Assembly (NCBI GenBank): GCA_038884575.1
Contig: JAWABQ010000011.1
Coordinates: 1-32,232, forward strand
Direction of reading: 5' to 3'
Source of the DNA: JAWAAW01 sp038884575
GTDB taxonomy: Archaea > Nanobdellota > Nanobdellia > Woesearchaeales > ARS49
Length of the DNA stretch: 32,232 nt
Numbering within the stretch: position 1 is the first letter of the stretch; each line of letters starts with the position of its first letter. The position numbers and the translations under genes are program-made. A model generated the notes under the pieces. It made no database searches and had not been told where the DNA came from. It saw only the letters and a list, made by a program, of their open reading frames with translations. Below, piece by piece: positions 14,021 through 23,613 of this stretch.

Positions 14021-14027
14021 AAGCGCG

Positions 14028-17000
14028 TCACCAGTCAAACAATTCAGCTGCAAAGAAGTACAGCACGACTCCAAACACTATCACGAGGAGTGTTATCATC
14101 CAGCCGCTGATTTTCACCTTGCCTGTTTCCGCAGTTACTGCTCCCGTTATGCCTTTCATTGAGCCCCATATCCTGCTGAGCAGCCCTGGCTTGACTTCTG
14201 CCTTGACCTCAACTTCCTGCTTTGCTTCTGGCTGTGCAGGCGCTGCTGGCTGCGCTTCAGGAGGCGCAACCGGCTTTGTAGGCACTTCCTTTGGCTCCCA
14301 GTTCTGCATTCCAGGGGGCAGGCTGAGGATGTTAAAGCCCGGCGCAAGCTCGCTTGTCGGCTCAAGCCTGAGCTCAATCCTTGAGACATAATTCTTTGTG
14401 AACGTGACTATAAGGTCATAGTTCTGGTCCCTGTTCAGGTTGTATTTCCTGACTTCGTTCACGACAAGCCTTGACTGGGTTCCTGTGATTGTGTAGTTTG
14501 CGTGGTCGCGGGCTATCTGGATGTTCTCAAGCGGGTAGATTACGCCATTGTACTCAATGAGCAGGCTGTCAAGCCTTCCGAGGGTGAGGACATTTGTCTT
14601 TCCTGCAGTCAGGTTGTAGAAGAACACCCTGCCTATTCCGCCTCCGCCGCCTCCGCCTCCGCCACCGCCGCCGCCGCCTCCGCCACCGCCGCCACCGCCG
14701 GGAGTGCTGACTCCTATTGCGCCAGAGGCAGTGCTTGACATGCCGAAGCTGTCAGTTGCTGTAAGGTTGAACCTGAATGTTCCTGCTGCGTTGTAAGTCT
14801 TTAAGACAGACGCGTTTGTTGACGTTGTGCCGTCATCAAACATCCACAGCAGCGTTATTGAGTCGTTCAGCGGCCCTGGCACGTTCGGGTCAGTGCTTGT
14901 TGAGGTGAATGTTACTGTCCCGCCTGTGCTGATGGATGAGCCTGGCGACAATGTGTATGATGCTACAGGCGGCAGTTCCATGTATTCAGTAAGGTTTGTA
15001 TTGTTGCCTGAAAGGTTGTAAACAATGCCTGTGCCCGGCAGGCAGACAGTCACGTTACCGTCAATGAGTATGTTGTTGCTGATGTAAACATCTGAGCCGT
15101 TCACGCAGTTGAGGCTGCTGTCCACTATTGTTGAGTTTGTGAGGTTTGTGTTGATTATGACTGTGTTGTTCACCGTGCTGTCAAGGATGTTTGAGTTGTT
15201 CCTGACTGTGCAGTGCATAAGCACGCCATTGCGGATTGCTGACTGGTTTATTGTGCAGTCAACAATGATTGAGTTGTCAACAGTGCTTAGGTCGACTTTT
15301 GAGTCAACAGCAGTTGACCAGGTGACATTGGAGTCAAATGTGAATGTGTTTGACAGGTTGCTTCCTGTGAGGTTGCTCGGGTCTACAAAGCTGTTGATGA
15401 ACATGCAGTCGCTTGCGATTATGTCCTTGACTGTTGAGTTGATTATGAGGCAGTTGTTGAGGTTGCTGTTGTTGATTGTTGAGCTGTTTGCCTGCACAGC
15501 GCCCAGCTGGCTGTTGCGTATGCTGTCGTAATACAGCGTGCTGTCAAAGATGCTTGTTGTCGGAGTGATGTTCACCCACCTGACAATGCTCCAGTCAATC
15601 AGTGCAGCGTCAATGTTTGAGTTCTCAATTATGTTTGAGACATTGTATGTTATTTCTGAATTTGTTGCTGCAGTGTCATTCTCGCACGCGATGTAGACTG
15701 TATGCAGGCCCAATAGCTCAAGCCCTGTTACCCTGCCATAGTGGAATGTGAGCACGCCGTTGAAAGTGTTGGTCATTGAATTGTAGTCAAGGTCTGACAA
15801 TGCCCACCTGCATGTTGAGTTCAGGTTTGTGCTGAAATTCATGTCAGCATAGCTTGTATTCAGGAATGTTCCGCTCGGCGGCATTATGTTGTATTTTACA
15901 AGGTTGTCGCCGATGAATACATAATGGGTTTCGCTTGAAGGAGCATAGTTGGTGTTTCCTGTGAAGTTGACCTGCACAGGGTATGCTCCTGGCGGCCCGA
16001 AGAACTGCAGGCTTTCCTGTGGCGATGACCCTGTTGCGACAAGGGTTCCGTTGACATAAACATTTACGTTTCCAGAAGCTGGCGTGACAATGAGCCCTGT
16101 TATGTTCACTGTGCTGTTTTCAGGCACGATAATGTCGCCATCAGTGCCGTTAAGGAGCAGGTTAACTGTTGAAGGCGCGCGGTTTACTGTTACTATTGTC
16201 GTTACCGGCGCTGCTGCTGTGTAGTTCTGCGTTGCGGCAGCAGTGCAGGTGTAGTTGTAAACGCCGACAGGAAGCGTTGTTGTCTCAGGATTGCTCACAA
16301 CAGTGCCGTTCCTTTCCAGCACAGGAGTGACCTGGCTTGTTGAGGCAGTGCAGTTCGCAGTTGTTAAAGTGCCATAAGAGACAGTTGTTGAAGGCAAAAC
16401 AGTAAGGTCAAGCGTTGGCGTTGCAGCCGCGACTGTGTAGTTGTAGAGGATTGTTGCATTGGTGTTTCCGCTTGTGTCATTTGCAACAGACTTGTAAGTG
16501 TAGTTGCCGACTGTGAGGTTGCCGACAGCTGCAAGGAAGCTTGTGGCAGAGAGGTTTGTTGAGGTGTAATTTGTGCCGTTGAATTCAAGGAATGCCTTGT
16601 CCATTCCTGCATTGTCAGCCCAGTTCATGAAGAACTGGTAGAGCGCTCCTGGCGCATAAACTGCAGGAGATGGAGGAACGACAGTTATTCCTGTTGGAGC
16701 AGGCGGTATGACTTCCTGGTATTCGCCCACGCGGTATGATGTGAAATGCGTGACATTGAACGTGAATGCGCCTCCTGAATAGCTGATGTTCTGGCAGACT
16801 GCAGGGTCGCATACCTGGAATGTGCCATCGTCTTCAAAGTCCGCCTTTGCCTGCGGGTTTGCAAAGCTCAGGTTGTAAAGAGTTATCTGCGCAGATGTGT
16901 TGAGGAATGGCAGGGCTGTGCTGTTGAGGAAGACTTTGTTAAAGGATATATTCAATGTTTGCCGTGAAGCATTATATGCCCCATTGAGTTCGAAGAAAGG

Positions 17001-19757
17001 AAAGTGGACGCTGCCTGCACTCGTTATTAGGCTGGTGTTAGTGAAATTATTTGCAGTGCTTGTTTCAGATAATATCCAGCTAGCCGGATCAACCAATAGA
17101 TTGTTTTCAAATAAATTATTCATGGAATTTGCAAGCGAGATAGCAGGGCTTTCTGTTCCGCCAGTCGTTATACGATTCGATGCTATCTGGTTGGTAGTTG
17201 CTATGGCATTAAGTAATATCCCATGGTTGTACAACAAGCCGTTTGTAGTGATATTGTTGTTCCTGATCACTGCATTTGTCACTTTATTTCCGCTTGCAGA
17301 CAGGTCCCACAACCAGATGCCCATATTACCATTACGGATGCCTCGTGCAGAGATTGTGTTGAATTCTATGACTGAATTTTCAGACATTCTACCTCCGGAT
17401 GCAAAGAGCCCCACGCCGATTCCTGCGTCCCGCCCATTTGTGATGATATTGTTGTTGCTAACGCGTGTGATATTCGAATTGCCTATAAATACGCCATAGT
17501 TCCAGTCCTCAGTTCCTGATGGCATTATGCTGTTCATCATAATTGTGTTATTAGATCCTAACTCGATGGAGATGCCAATATTGTCGCTTGTGCCGCTGGT
17601 GGTGATGTTGTTCCATGCTATTGTTACATTATGCCCGGGCGCAAGGTTAATCCCCTTGTTATCCATGCCTGTTCCTTGCGCATGAATGCGGTTATTCGTA
17701 ATAATGATGTTATGCGACCCGCTTGATGTTCTAATTCCATCATTGAACTGTGCACCGCTTGTCGTAATTGTATTCTCACTAATGGTGATATCAGCTGACA
17801 AACTGCTTGAATCAGTATCAATTAAGATGCCGTGATTGTTGTCTCCAGTGCCTTGCACACTGATGTTATTATTCAGAAGATTTGATGAATTGCTGGCGTG
17901 GACAAGCAATCCTGCACTCATCTCCTCCGTTGTTGCAGAAATATTATTGGAATACATAATGTTATCCTGCGAATTATGCATTGAGACTCCATATGTTTCG
18001 GTTGTGCCTGTGACCGATACTGTATTGCCGAACACGTTTGAGTCCTCTAATTTCGCAAAGTGGATTCCGCGCACTTCTGATTGTCCTGTTGCCTTGACGC
18101 GGTTGTTAATTACTGTGTTGTAAGCACCTACAACACCAATGCCGAATGCAAAGTCGCCCTGGACAATCACAGTCACATTATTATCCATGACAGAGGTATT
18201 GGTTGCCTCCTCCATGAACAGGATGCCCCCTGATTCCTCAGTGCCTTGTGCGTGAATTGCATTCCGGCGGACTTTTGTGCCGGCTGTTCCGTCAGCAGCT
18301 ATGCCCCATGCACGACCTTCTGAATTTGATACATTGATAGTGTTGTTCTCAATAATGTTATCGCTGGTACCAATTGTCCTGCCCAGGAGGATGCCCACTG
18401 CACTGAAATCACCACCAGGACTTGGCGGGTTTGCAGCATCAGTAAATATCTTGTTGCCTGCAATTGTGTTGCGTGCAGAACTGTCATCAAACAATATTCC
18501 AAACAAGTATGCTGTGCCTGTGGTGTTGATACGTGATGAAAGGATTTTGCTGTCAGCTGTGTTTGAAAATGATATTCCGCCTGCAAAGGCAGGGGCATCT
18601 ATGTCTGCAAGGATTGTGCAGTTTTTGATTGTCACATTTGTCCTGTCGTCTGCAATGATGGCATTGCCGGGCTCAGCAGTGGCATATGTTATCCGGTATC
18701 CCCTGCAGTCCAGCTCCACATTATCTGCAAGTATTGTGAAGCAGCTGCCTGTTGCTGTGAAGTCATGGCCCAGCTTTTTGCTCTTTGTGAGGTTTACTGG
18801 GCAGGTGAGCGGAGTTACATCGCCATATACTATTACTGGTGCACTGGTGTTCTGCCCGTCTGAGGCAGTGACTGTTATGTTGAAGCGTCCTGCAAAGCCG
18901 TTTGTTGCAGTGATGTTCAGGAATGCGCCTGCAACCGCTGCTGTTATGTTTTGGTTGTTGCTTGATGCGCTATAAGTCATTGTTGGGCTGTCTATGTCTG
19001 CAAAATAAGGTGTTAAGTTAAGGGTGTCATTGTATGAGTCCTCATCAACAAGCAGGTCTGGGATTGCCAGGCTGTTAAACGGCAGGTCATTCACTGGAAG
19101 CACTGTTATGTTTACAAGGCGCCAGTCCTGCAGCTGGCCGTCTGAGACTGTGATGTTGAGCATTGACACGCCTGAGCTGTTTGATGCTGTGACATTGCAG
19201 TCAAGCTGGCTTTGCGCGTCAATTGAGCAGAGCACAAGAGTTGCATTTGTCTGGTTCACTATTGTATAGATGAGGTCTGTGGGCAGGGTGTGCTTGTCCT
19301 GCGCAAACATTGTCAGGTTTGTTATGTTGTTGTTGAATTCAGAGTCTTCGTAAATGTTGAAGTTTGCCGGCAGGGTTGTCCATCTTGGCGGAGTGTTTGG
19401 TCCGATGAACGTGATGTTAAGCGTGGGGCTTGTCACCACGTGTCCGCCAAGGTCTGTGGCAACAGCATAATAGCTGTGATTTGCGTCATTTGTGTATGAG
19501 AACGCATCTGCTGCTGTGCAGGTTGTCGCGCCTGCGCAGTTTTCTGTGTGCGCCAAAAGCCCGTCCTCATAGATCTTTATGTCAGCCATTCCTGCGTTCT
19601 CAAGGATGTCTATTGCGACTGCTGTAATCAGGACAGTGCTGTTGACTGTTGTGCCAGGGCTTGCTGTGAATGTGAGCGATGGCTCAATGTCTATTGCAGA
19701 GGCAAATGCTGCCTGGAACAGTGCCAATGCCAAAAGTGCAATCAGCAGTTTTTTCAT
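14028..19757 (-). CDS. Giant cell-surface protein: beta-helix, PKD and polyglycine
   Basis: 1909 residues, exported and membrane-anchored. A signal peptide (MKKLLIALLALALFQAAFAS) comes first, then Ig-like and two cadherin-like domains (about 20-315). A long right-handed parallel beta-helix of NosD type follows (about 320-940), built on repeats of about 30 residues with N..I..TSGT..N.GI. Then come further Ig-like domains (about 1050-1290), a pentapeptide-like beta-solenoid (about 1400-1580), a PKD domain (about 1590-1680; WMFDDGTTSTN), 21 glycines (1687-1707), and a beta-rich domain ending in a membrane helix near 1880-1905. N-glycosylation sequons are very frequent. The ATG overlaps the stop of the upstream exported protein. 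Likely S-layer, stalk or adhesin; no catalytic motif seen. Confidence 0.88.
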   Translation of the reverse strand: MKKLLIALLALALFQAAFASAIDIEPSLTFTASPGTTVNSTVLITAVAIDILENAGMADIKIYEDGLLAHTENCAGATTCTAADAFSYTNDANHSYYAVATDLGGHVVTSPTLNITFIGPNTPPRWTTLPANFNIYEDSEFNNNITNLTMFAQDKHTLPTDLIYTIVNQTNATLVLCSIDAQSQLDCNVTASNSSGVSMLNITVSDGQLQDWRLVNITVLPVNDLPFNSLAIPDLLVDEDSYNDTLNLTPYFADIDSPTMTYSASSNNQNITAAVAGAFLNITATNGFAGRFNITVTASDGQNTSAPVIVYGDVTPLTCPVNLTKSKKLGHDFTATGSCFTILADNVELDCRGYRITYATAEPGNAIIADDRTNVTIKNCTILADIDAPAFAGGISFSNTADSKILSSRINTTGTAYLFGILFDDSSARNTIAGNKIFTDAANPPSPGGDFSAVGILLGRTIGTSDNIIENNTINVSNSEGRAWGIAADGTAGTKVRRNAIHAQGTEESGGILFMEEATNTSVMDNNVTVIVQGDFAFGIGVVGAYNTVINNRVKATGQSEVRGIHFAKLEDSNVFGNTVSVTGTTETYGVSMHNSQDNIMYSNNISATTEEMSAGLLVHASNSSNLLNNNISVQGTGDNNHGILIDTDSSSLSADITISENTITTSGAQFNDGIRTSSGSHNIIITNNRIHAQGTGMDNKGINLAPGHNVTIAWNNITTSGTSDNIGISIELGSNNTIMMNSIMPSGTEDWNYGVFIGNSNITRVSNNNIITNGRDAGIGVGLFASGGRMSENSVIEFNTISARGIRNGNMGIWLWDLSASGNKVTNAVIRNNNITTNGLLYNHGILLNAIATTNQIASNRITTGGTESPAISLANSMNNLFENNLLVDPASWILSETSTANNFTNTSLITSAGSVHFPFFELNGAYNASRQTLNISFNKVFLNSTALPFLNTSAQITLYNLSFANPQAKADFEDDGTFQVCDPAVCQNISYSGGAFTFNVTHFTSYRVGEYQEVIPPAPTGITVVPPSPAVYAPGALYQFFMNWADNAGMDKAFLEFNGTNYTSTNLSATSFLAAVGNLTVGNYTYKSVANDTSGNTNATILYNYTVAAATPTLDLTVLPSTTVSYGTLTTANCTASTSQVTPVLERNGTVVSNPETTTLPVGVYNYTCTAAATQNYTAAAPVTTIVTVNRAPSTVNLLLNGTDGDIIVPENSTVNITGLIVTPASGNVNVYVNGTLVATGSSPQESLQFFGPPGAYPVQVNFTGNTNYAPSSETHYVFIGDNLVKYNIMPPSGTFLNTSYADMNFSTNLNSTCRWALSDLDYNSMTNTFNGVLTFHYGRVTGLELLGLHTVYIACENDTAATNSEITYNVSNIIENSNIDAALIDWSIVRWVNITPTTSIFDSTLYYDSIRNSQLGAVQANSSTINNSNLNNCLIINSTVKDIIASDCMFINSFVDPSNLTGSNLSNTFTFDSNVTWSTAVDSKVDLSTVDNSIIVDCTINQSAIRNGVLMHCTVRNNSNILDSTVNNTVIINTNLTNSTIVDSSLNCVNGSDVYISNNILIDGNVTVCLPGTGIVYNLSGNNTNLTEYMELPPVASYTLSPGSSISTGGTVTFTSTSTDPNVPGPLNDSITLLWMFDDGTTSTNASVLKTYNAAGTFRFNLTATDSFGMSSTASGAIGVSTPGGGGGGGGGGGGGGGGGGGGGIGRVFFYNLTAGKTNVLTLGRLDSLLIEYNGVIYPLENIQIARDHANYTITGTQSRLVVNEVRKYNLNRDQNYDLIVTFTKNYVSRIELRLEPTSELAPGFNILSLPPGMQNWEPKEVPTKPVAPPEAQPAAPAQPEAKQEVEVKAEVKPGLLSRIWGSMKGITGAVTAETGKVKISGWMITLLVIVFGVVLYFFAAELFDW
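14637..14699 (-). repeat. Run of 21 glycine codons
   Basis: A GC-rich triplet tract of GGC, GGA and GGT codons encodes 21 consecutive glycines (residues 1687-1707) directly after the PKD domain. The mixed codons argue against recent slippage, but length variation between strains is likely. It probably acts as a flexible hinge before the membrane-proximal domain. Confidence 0.9.
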
Positions 19758-22494
19758 TTTGCTTTTTTCACCAATGGAATGTCAATGCCGGCGCTGAAGT
19801 AAGGGGCGTCCTCGTCCTTTGCGCCATCTGTGTGCTCCATTCCCCCTCCTATGTACGGCCGCAGGCCGTTCGGCAGTATTGCGCCAAGGCCGCCTTCAAC
19901 TGTTGTTGTTTTGCCTGCGGTGTCTGCGCGGGCATACGGCACCAGCGTGAACTCGCCCTTGACAAGGGGGATTGAGAGCGCTGCCTCGCCCATGAATTTC
20001 CACTCGTGCACCCCTTTCCTCTCAACTTCGTCAAAGGCGTCTGTCCTGCGCGCGCCGCCGAAAATCATAAGCCGCAGATTGTGGTCTGAGGCAATCCCCC
20101 ACATGAAATCATTCATCATCTTGGTTACATAAGCTTTTCGCTCGTCAGGACCGAAATGCTTGAGCAAATCAAGCTGCTCCCAAGCGCGGGCATTGTAGTA
20201 GTCCATTATCATTTTCACTGCAGGACCCCTGCCCACAACAAGCCCTGCACCTCCTGCAGGATTGTCAAGCCTCCACAGGCTGCCGAAAACAGTTATGTCC
20301 TGCCCCTCAAGCTCGCCCAAATGGACTGCTGCATTGGCATACCCGAATGGCGAGTCAAACTTGCGGTGCTTTTCAGCATTGTCAACAAGGTTTATGCCTG
20401 CTCCTCCTGAAACGCCGAATGAGTAGTTCTCGCCGTGGAAGCCGCCGTAAACCAGCCCTTTGTAAACATCGTATGCCTCATCTTCAATGTCAATTTCCGT
20501 GCGCTCCATTCCTGCAAGGATTCCTGCAAGCACTGTGTCCCATTCACCCCAAAGCCCTCCCTGCCCGCCCATTCTGGTTGTCTTGGCAGTTACTTGGTTC
20601 CTGATTGTGTCGCTGTAGTCGCCAAGCGGGTCTGAGCTGTCCACCTTGATGTCCACTTGCGTGTCTGCAGTCAGGTCTTCAATGCTTCCATAACCTGTGC
20701 CGTGGATGAACAGATTGTCAATCTTCAGCAGTGCATTCAAAGCTGCGAATGTTGTTTCATTTGTCTCAACAGCCTTTGTGTATTCTGTGATTGTGTAGCT
20801 TGGTGATGCGCCTGGCGGGCTTGTGGTCACATTATGCTCATGCGATGTGCGCGTGCGCTTGTCAAGGCTGTATGTCAAACCTGCTTCAACTATCCACAGC
20901 TTTGCATTTGCATGCCCGCCAATTCCGCGCCTTGTAATCCTGTCATTGTCCTCAGGCACCCTGTTTGTTTCAGAATGCCACTGCCCAAGCAGGTCCAAAT
21001 AAGGAGTATCAATACTTAGCACGTCATTGCGGGTCTGGTGTGACTTGTTGCTTGCCACAATGCCGTAATCAGCTGCTTTTATGCTGTATTCTGCCGGCTG
21101 GAATGGAGGATTTGCCGGCTTTGGAGGCTGCTGGTCTGCTGGAGGCTGAGTGGTTGGAGGATGTTGAGGAGGGGTTGGAGCTGCAGCAGGCGGAGTTGCT
21201 GGAGGGGTTGGCTGGGCTGAGGGCGGTGTTGGGGCAGGAGTGGCAACAGGCTGAGTCGCTGGAGGAGTTGGCGGAGTGGCAGGCGGGGCTGAGGGCGGCG
21301 TTGGGGCAGGAGTGGCAATAGGCGGCGTAGCAGGAGGGGTTGGTGTCGTTGCAGGTGGTGTTGAAGGCGGAGTTGCAGGCGGCACAGCAGGAGGGGTTGT
21401 TGCAGGCGCTGTCTNNNNNNNNNNTCAGCAAGCTCAGTGCTTGCTTCTGGGATTTTCCGCAGTATTTCTTTTTGTGCCTCAGTTATGGAGTCTGGGCATG
21501 GCACAAGGCAGTCCTTGATTCTCTTGATAAATATGCTGCGGTTTTCAGGGGTGTGCTGCGCTTTTATGAGCTCAACATAGTCTGTTACAATAAGTGCGGG
21601 CAGTTCTTTTTTGATGAGGGTGTCAAACTGGTTGTAAGGGGCAATTTCATCTGCCTTCTTGTAAGCGCCCCATGCGGTATAAAGGCTGTCTGCCCTGTCT
21701 GCAAGCGTCCTTGTTTTGTCAGCCCACCCCTTCCTGTACCCTTCTGCAAGATTGACAAATGTTTCGTATTCTGTTTTCTTGGCAGGATTGTTTTTCAGGT
21801 ATTCCTCAAGTGTTGCCGGCTTTTCCTGCTTCAGTAAATCAGCGAGTTCTGATGCTGCCTCTGGTATTTTCCTGAGTATTTCTTTTTGCTCTTCTGTAAG
21901 CATTTCAGAACTGCCGAATCTCTTTATCCTGCGTATTGTTTCATCGCGGTTTTCAGGGTTTGGCGAGCTTGCAAGATATTCAATGCCGTATTTGACAATA
22001 AGCGAGGGGATTTCCCTGTCTATCTGGTTTTCATGCTGCTTGTATGGTGCAATGCTTTGCGCAATAATATATTCATTTTGCGCCTTTACAAGCGCGTCAA
22101 TGCGGTCAGGCAATGGCTTGCTCGCGTCTTTGGCAAAGCGCATTTTTTCCTCTGCCTTTGAGACTTGTTTTTCATAATCTGCCTTTTTTTCAGGGTTTTT
22201 CAGAAGGTATTCCTCGAGAGTTGCAGGCTCCTGTTCTGCCTTTTTTTCCTGAGCCCCTGAATCCTGGAATGTGATGCCTGCAAAATCGTTGTAAATCAGC
22301 CTTATGCGCTCTGCAGAAATTGTTTTTCCTTTTGCCCCATTATACTGCGGGGATGGGGCAGCAGATGATTTTGATGCCAATGCAATAAGCAGTGCAGCGC
22401 CCAAAGCCTTGTACCACGGCATTGGAGGGCTTGCTGCATTAGAAGTATTGTATGCCTCCCCCCCTGAAGACCGAGCTGCATTGCTGTAGTTCAC
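19754..22494 (-). CDS. Exported protein with helical repeats, PT-rich linker and beta-rich C-terminus
   Basis: One gene interrupted by a 10-N assembly gap. It starts with GTG at 22494 (GAGGGG upstream). Residues about 25-47 (MPWYKALGAALLIALASKSSAA) are a signal or anchor. Two tandem helical repeats of about 130 residues follow, each opening PATLEEYL..NP.KK..YE and closing EEQKEILRKIPEAASELAD or close to it. The gap falls at the end of repeat two. A proline/threonine/alanine linker follows, then about 440 residues of alternating amphipathic strands with aromatic and glycine residues (GGLGAILPNGLRPYIGGGME, YFSAGIDIPLV at the end), resembling a beta-barrel. Co-transcribed with the giant surface gene (ATGA overlap). 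Function unknown. Confidence 0.75.
21098..21414 (-). repeat. PATPP/PTPP coding repeat next to the assembly gap
   Basis: On the minus strand the reading frame is a degenerate repeat of PPATPP, TPAPTPPSA and similar units for about 105 codons up to the N run. It forms an extended, probably glycosylated linker. The repetitive DNA explains why the assembly broke here. Confidence 0.85.
21415..21424. other. Assembly gap (10 N)
   Basis: Ten N lie inside the coding sequence. Upstream the frame ends two bases into a codon (GA-), and downstream it resumes at the second base of a codon, so the missing length must be 2 modulo 3 to keep the frame; 10 is not. The run is therefore a placeholder of unknown true length. 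Confidence 0.9.
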
Positions 22495-22525
22495 GCCAAC
22501 CCCTCAATTACCCCCACAAGGCGCC

Positions 22526-22539
22526 GGTATTTATAAAGC
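22526..22539 (-). promoter_or_regulatory. TATA box of the surface-protein operon
   Basis: On the minus strand GCTTTATAAATACC lies 32-45 bases before the GTG at 22494, so the two large genes probably form their own transcript, separate from L15e upstream. Confidence 0.5.
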
Positions 22540-22570
22540 TTCGGAAGATGTTAGCACTCGCGAGGAACAA

Positions 22571-22855
22571 CTAAAACTCCTCGTCATCCCATGCAGGCTC
22601 GCTTTCGCCTGCGTCTGGGGAGTCCTCATCCTGACCTTCCTCGTCGTCCATAACGCTGAACTCCTTAAGCGCCTCCTCATCAAAGAACTCATCCTTGGGC
22701 TTGGCCTCATCCTCGACAGCTTCTTTCTCCATTGGCGGGAGCACAAGCGGCAGCTTCATTTCCTGCTGCACTGCTTGCTTTTTTTCCTGGCGCGCCGGCT
22801 TTTTTGATTTTTTATGGACCGGCTTTTGCTTCTTCTTTGCCTTTTTTCCTGCCAT
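22571..22855 (-). CDS. Small charged protein downstream of L15e
   Basis: 94 residues with strong charge polarity. The first third is lysine-rich (MAGKKAKKKQKPVHKKSKK) and the last third acidic (DDEEGQDEDSPDAGESE), both low-complexity and probably disordered. The middle has a hydrophobic-proline segment MKLPLVLPPM. It starts 11 bases after the L15e stop, so it shares that transcript. The basic end could bind rRNA or DNA. No family recognised. Confidence 0.7.
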   Translation of the reverse strand: MAGKKAKKKQKPVHKKSKKPARQEKKQAVQQEMKLPLVLPPMEKEAVEDEAKPKDEFFDEEALKEFSVMDDEEGQDEDSPDAGESEPAWDDEEF

Positions 22856-22866
22856 CGGTCATCCCC

Positions 22867-23433
22867 TCAGTATCTCGCGGCCTTGCTTGGTCTCAGGCGC
22901 TCTGCGCCCTTGCCCTTGTGCCTCAGTCCGCGTATCTTCCTTCCGGCAGAAGTCCTTCCCCTGAAGACGCGCCCCCTCTGGCAGGGCTTTGCAATCCAGC
23001 CTGTGCGCGCATCCTTTGCCACGCTTGGGCTGCCGCGGTCTGCAAGGATGACCTCATACCAGTAATGCTTGCTGTCCCCTCCCACGAAATACGAGTTAAG
23101 AACCTCACAATTTGGATACTGCTTGTTTGCCCTTTCCTCTGCGATAAGCCTGTAATTCTTTGCCAGTATCATGGTGGTGCGCAAATGCTTTGAGTGCCTT
23201 CCGCCTGAGAAGTCAGGGCGCTTGTGGCCGCCTGCATCAACGCGCTGGCGCACGACAAATATTCCCTGTTTTGCCTTGTAGCCAAGGCTCCTTGCCCTGT
23301 CAAGCCTTGTGGGCTTTGCAATCCGCACAGTTGCAGGCTCTGCCCTCCATGCAATAAGGTGCTGCCTGTACTGCGCAGGCATTTTTTCCTTTGGCTGCTT
23401 CCACATGCTGCTGATGTAGCTGTACATCCCCAT
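22867..23433 (-). CDS. rpl15e: 50S ribosomal protein L15e (eL15)
   Basis: A large-subunit ribosomal protein of archaea and eukaryotes that binds 23S rRNA near the subunit core. The 188-residue product shows the family's N-terminus (MYSYISSMWKQP), RLDRARSLGYKAKQG, VRQRVDAGGHKRPDFSGGRH and the C-terminal GRVFRGRTSAGRKIRGLRHKGKG. Length and basic character are typical. A TATA-like GCTTTTTAAATCC on this strand (23452-23464) lies 19-31 bases before the ATG, fitting a leaderless mRNA. Confidence 0.95.
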   Translation of the reverse strand: MGMYSYISSMWKQPKEKMPAQYRQHLIAWRAEPATVRIAKPTRLDRARSLGYKAKQGIFVVRQRVDAGGHKRPDFSGGRHSKHLRTTMILAKNYRLIAEERANKQYPNCEVLNSYFVGGDSKHYWYEVILADRGSPSVAKDARTGWIAKPCQRGRVFRGRTSAGRKIRGLRHKGKGAERLRPSKAARY

Positions 23434-23613
23434 ATTCTCGGGGGAGCAGTGAAGGATTTAAAAAGCTTGCTATCACAGCGGCGTGCGAAAGAATTGGGCG
23501 CCATCAAAGACGCCCATAATCTTCCTGAATCGGCAGCTGCTTAAATTGTTTCGGAGATGCTGAAAGAAAACGTTTAAATACAGTCTTTGCCATTTTCAGG
23601 CAAAAAGGGGATT

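Noticed and set aside
21069..21431. Cysteine/serine/asparagine-rich frame beside the assembly gap
   Set aside because: It is the PT-rich linker read in the wrong frame; the correct frame gives PATPP repeats continuing into the beta-rich domain.
23451..23544. Possible small GTG-start peptide of about 27 residues between L15e and the DUF483-like gene
   Set aside because: It overlaps the L15e TATA element on the other strand, has no promoter of its own, and is too short to judge by composition.
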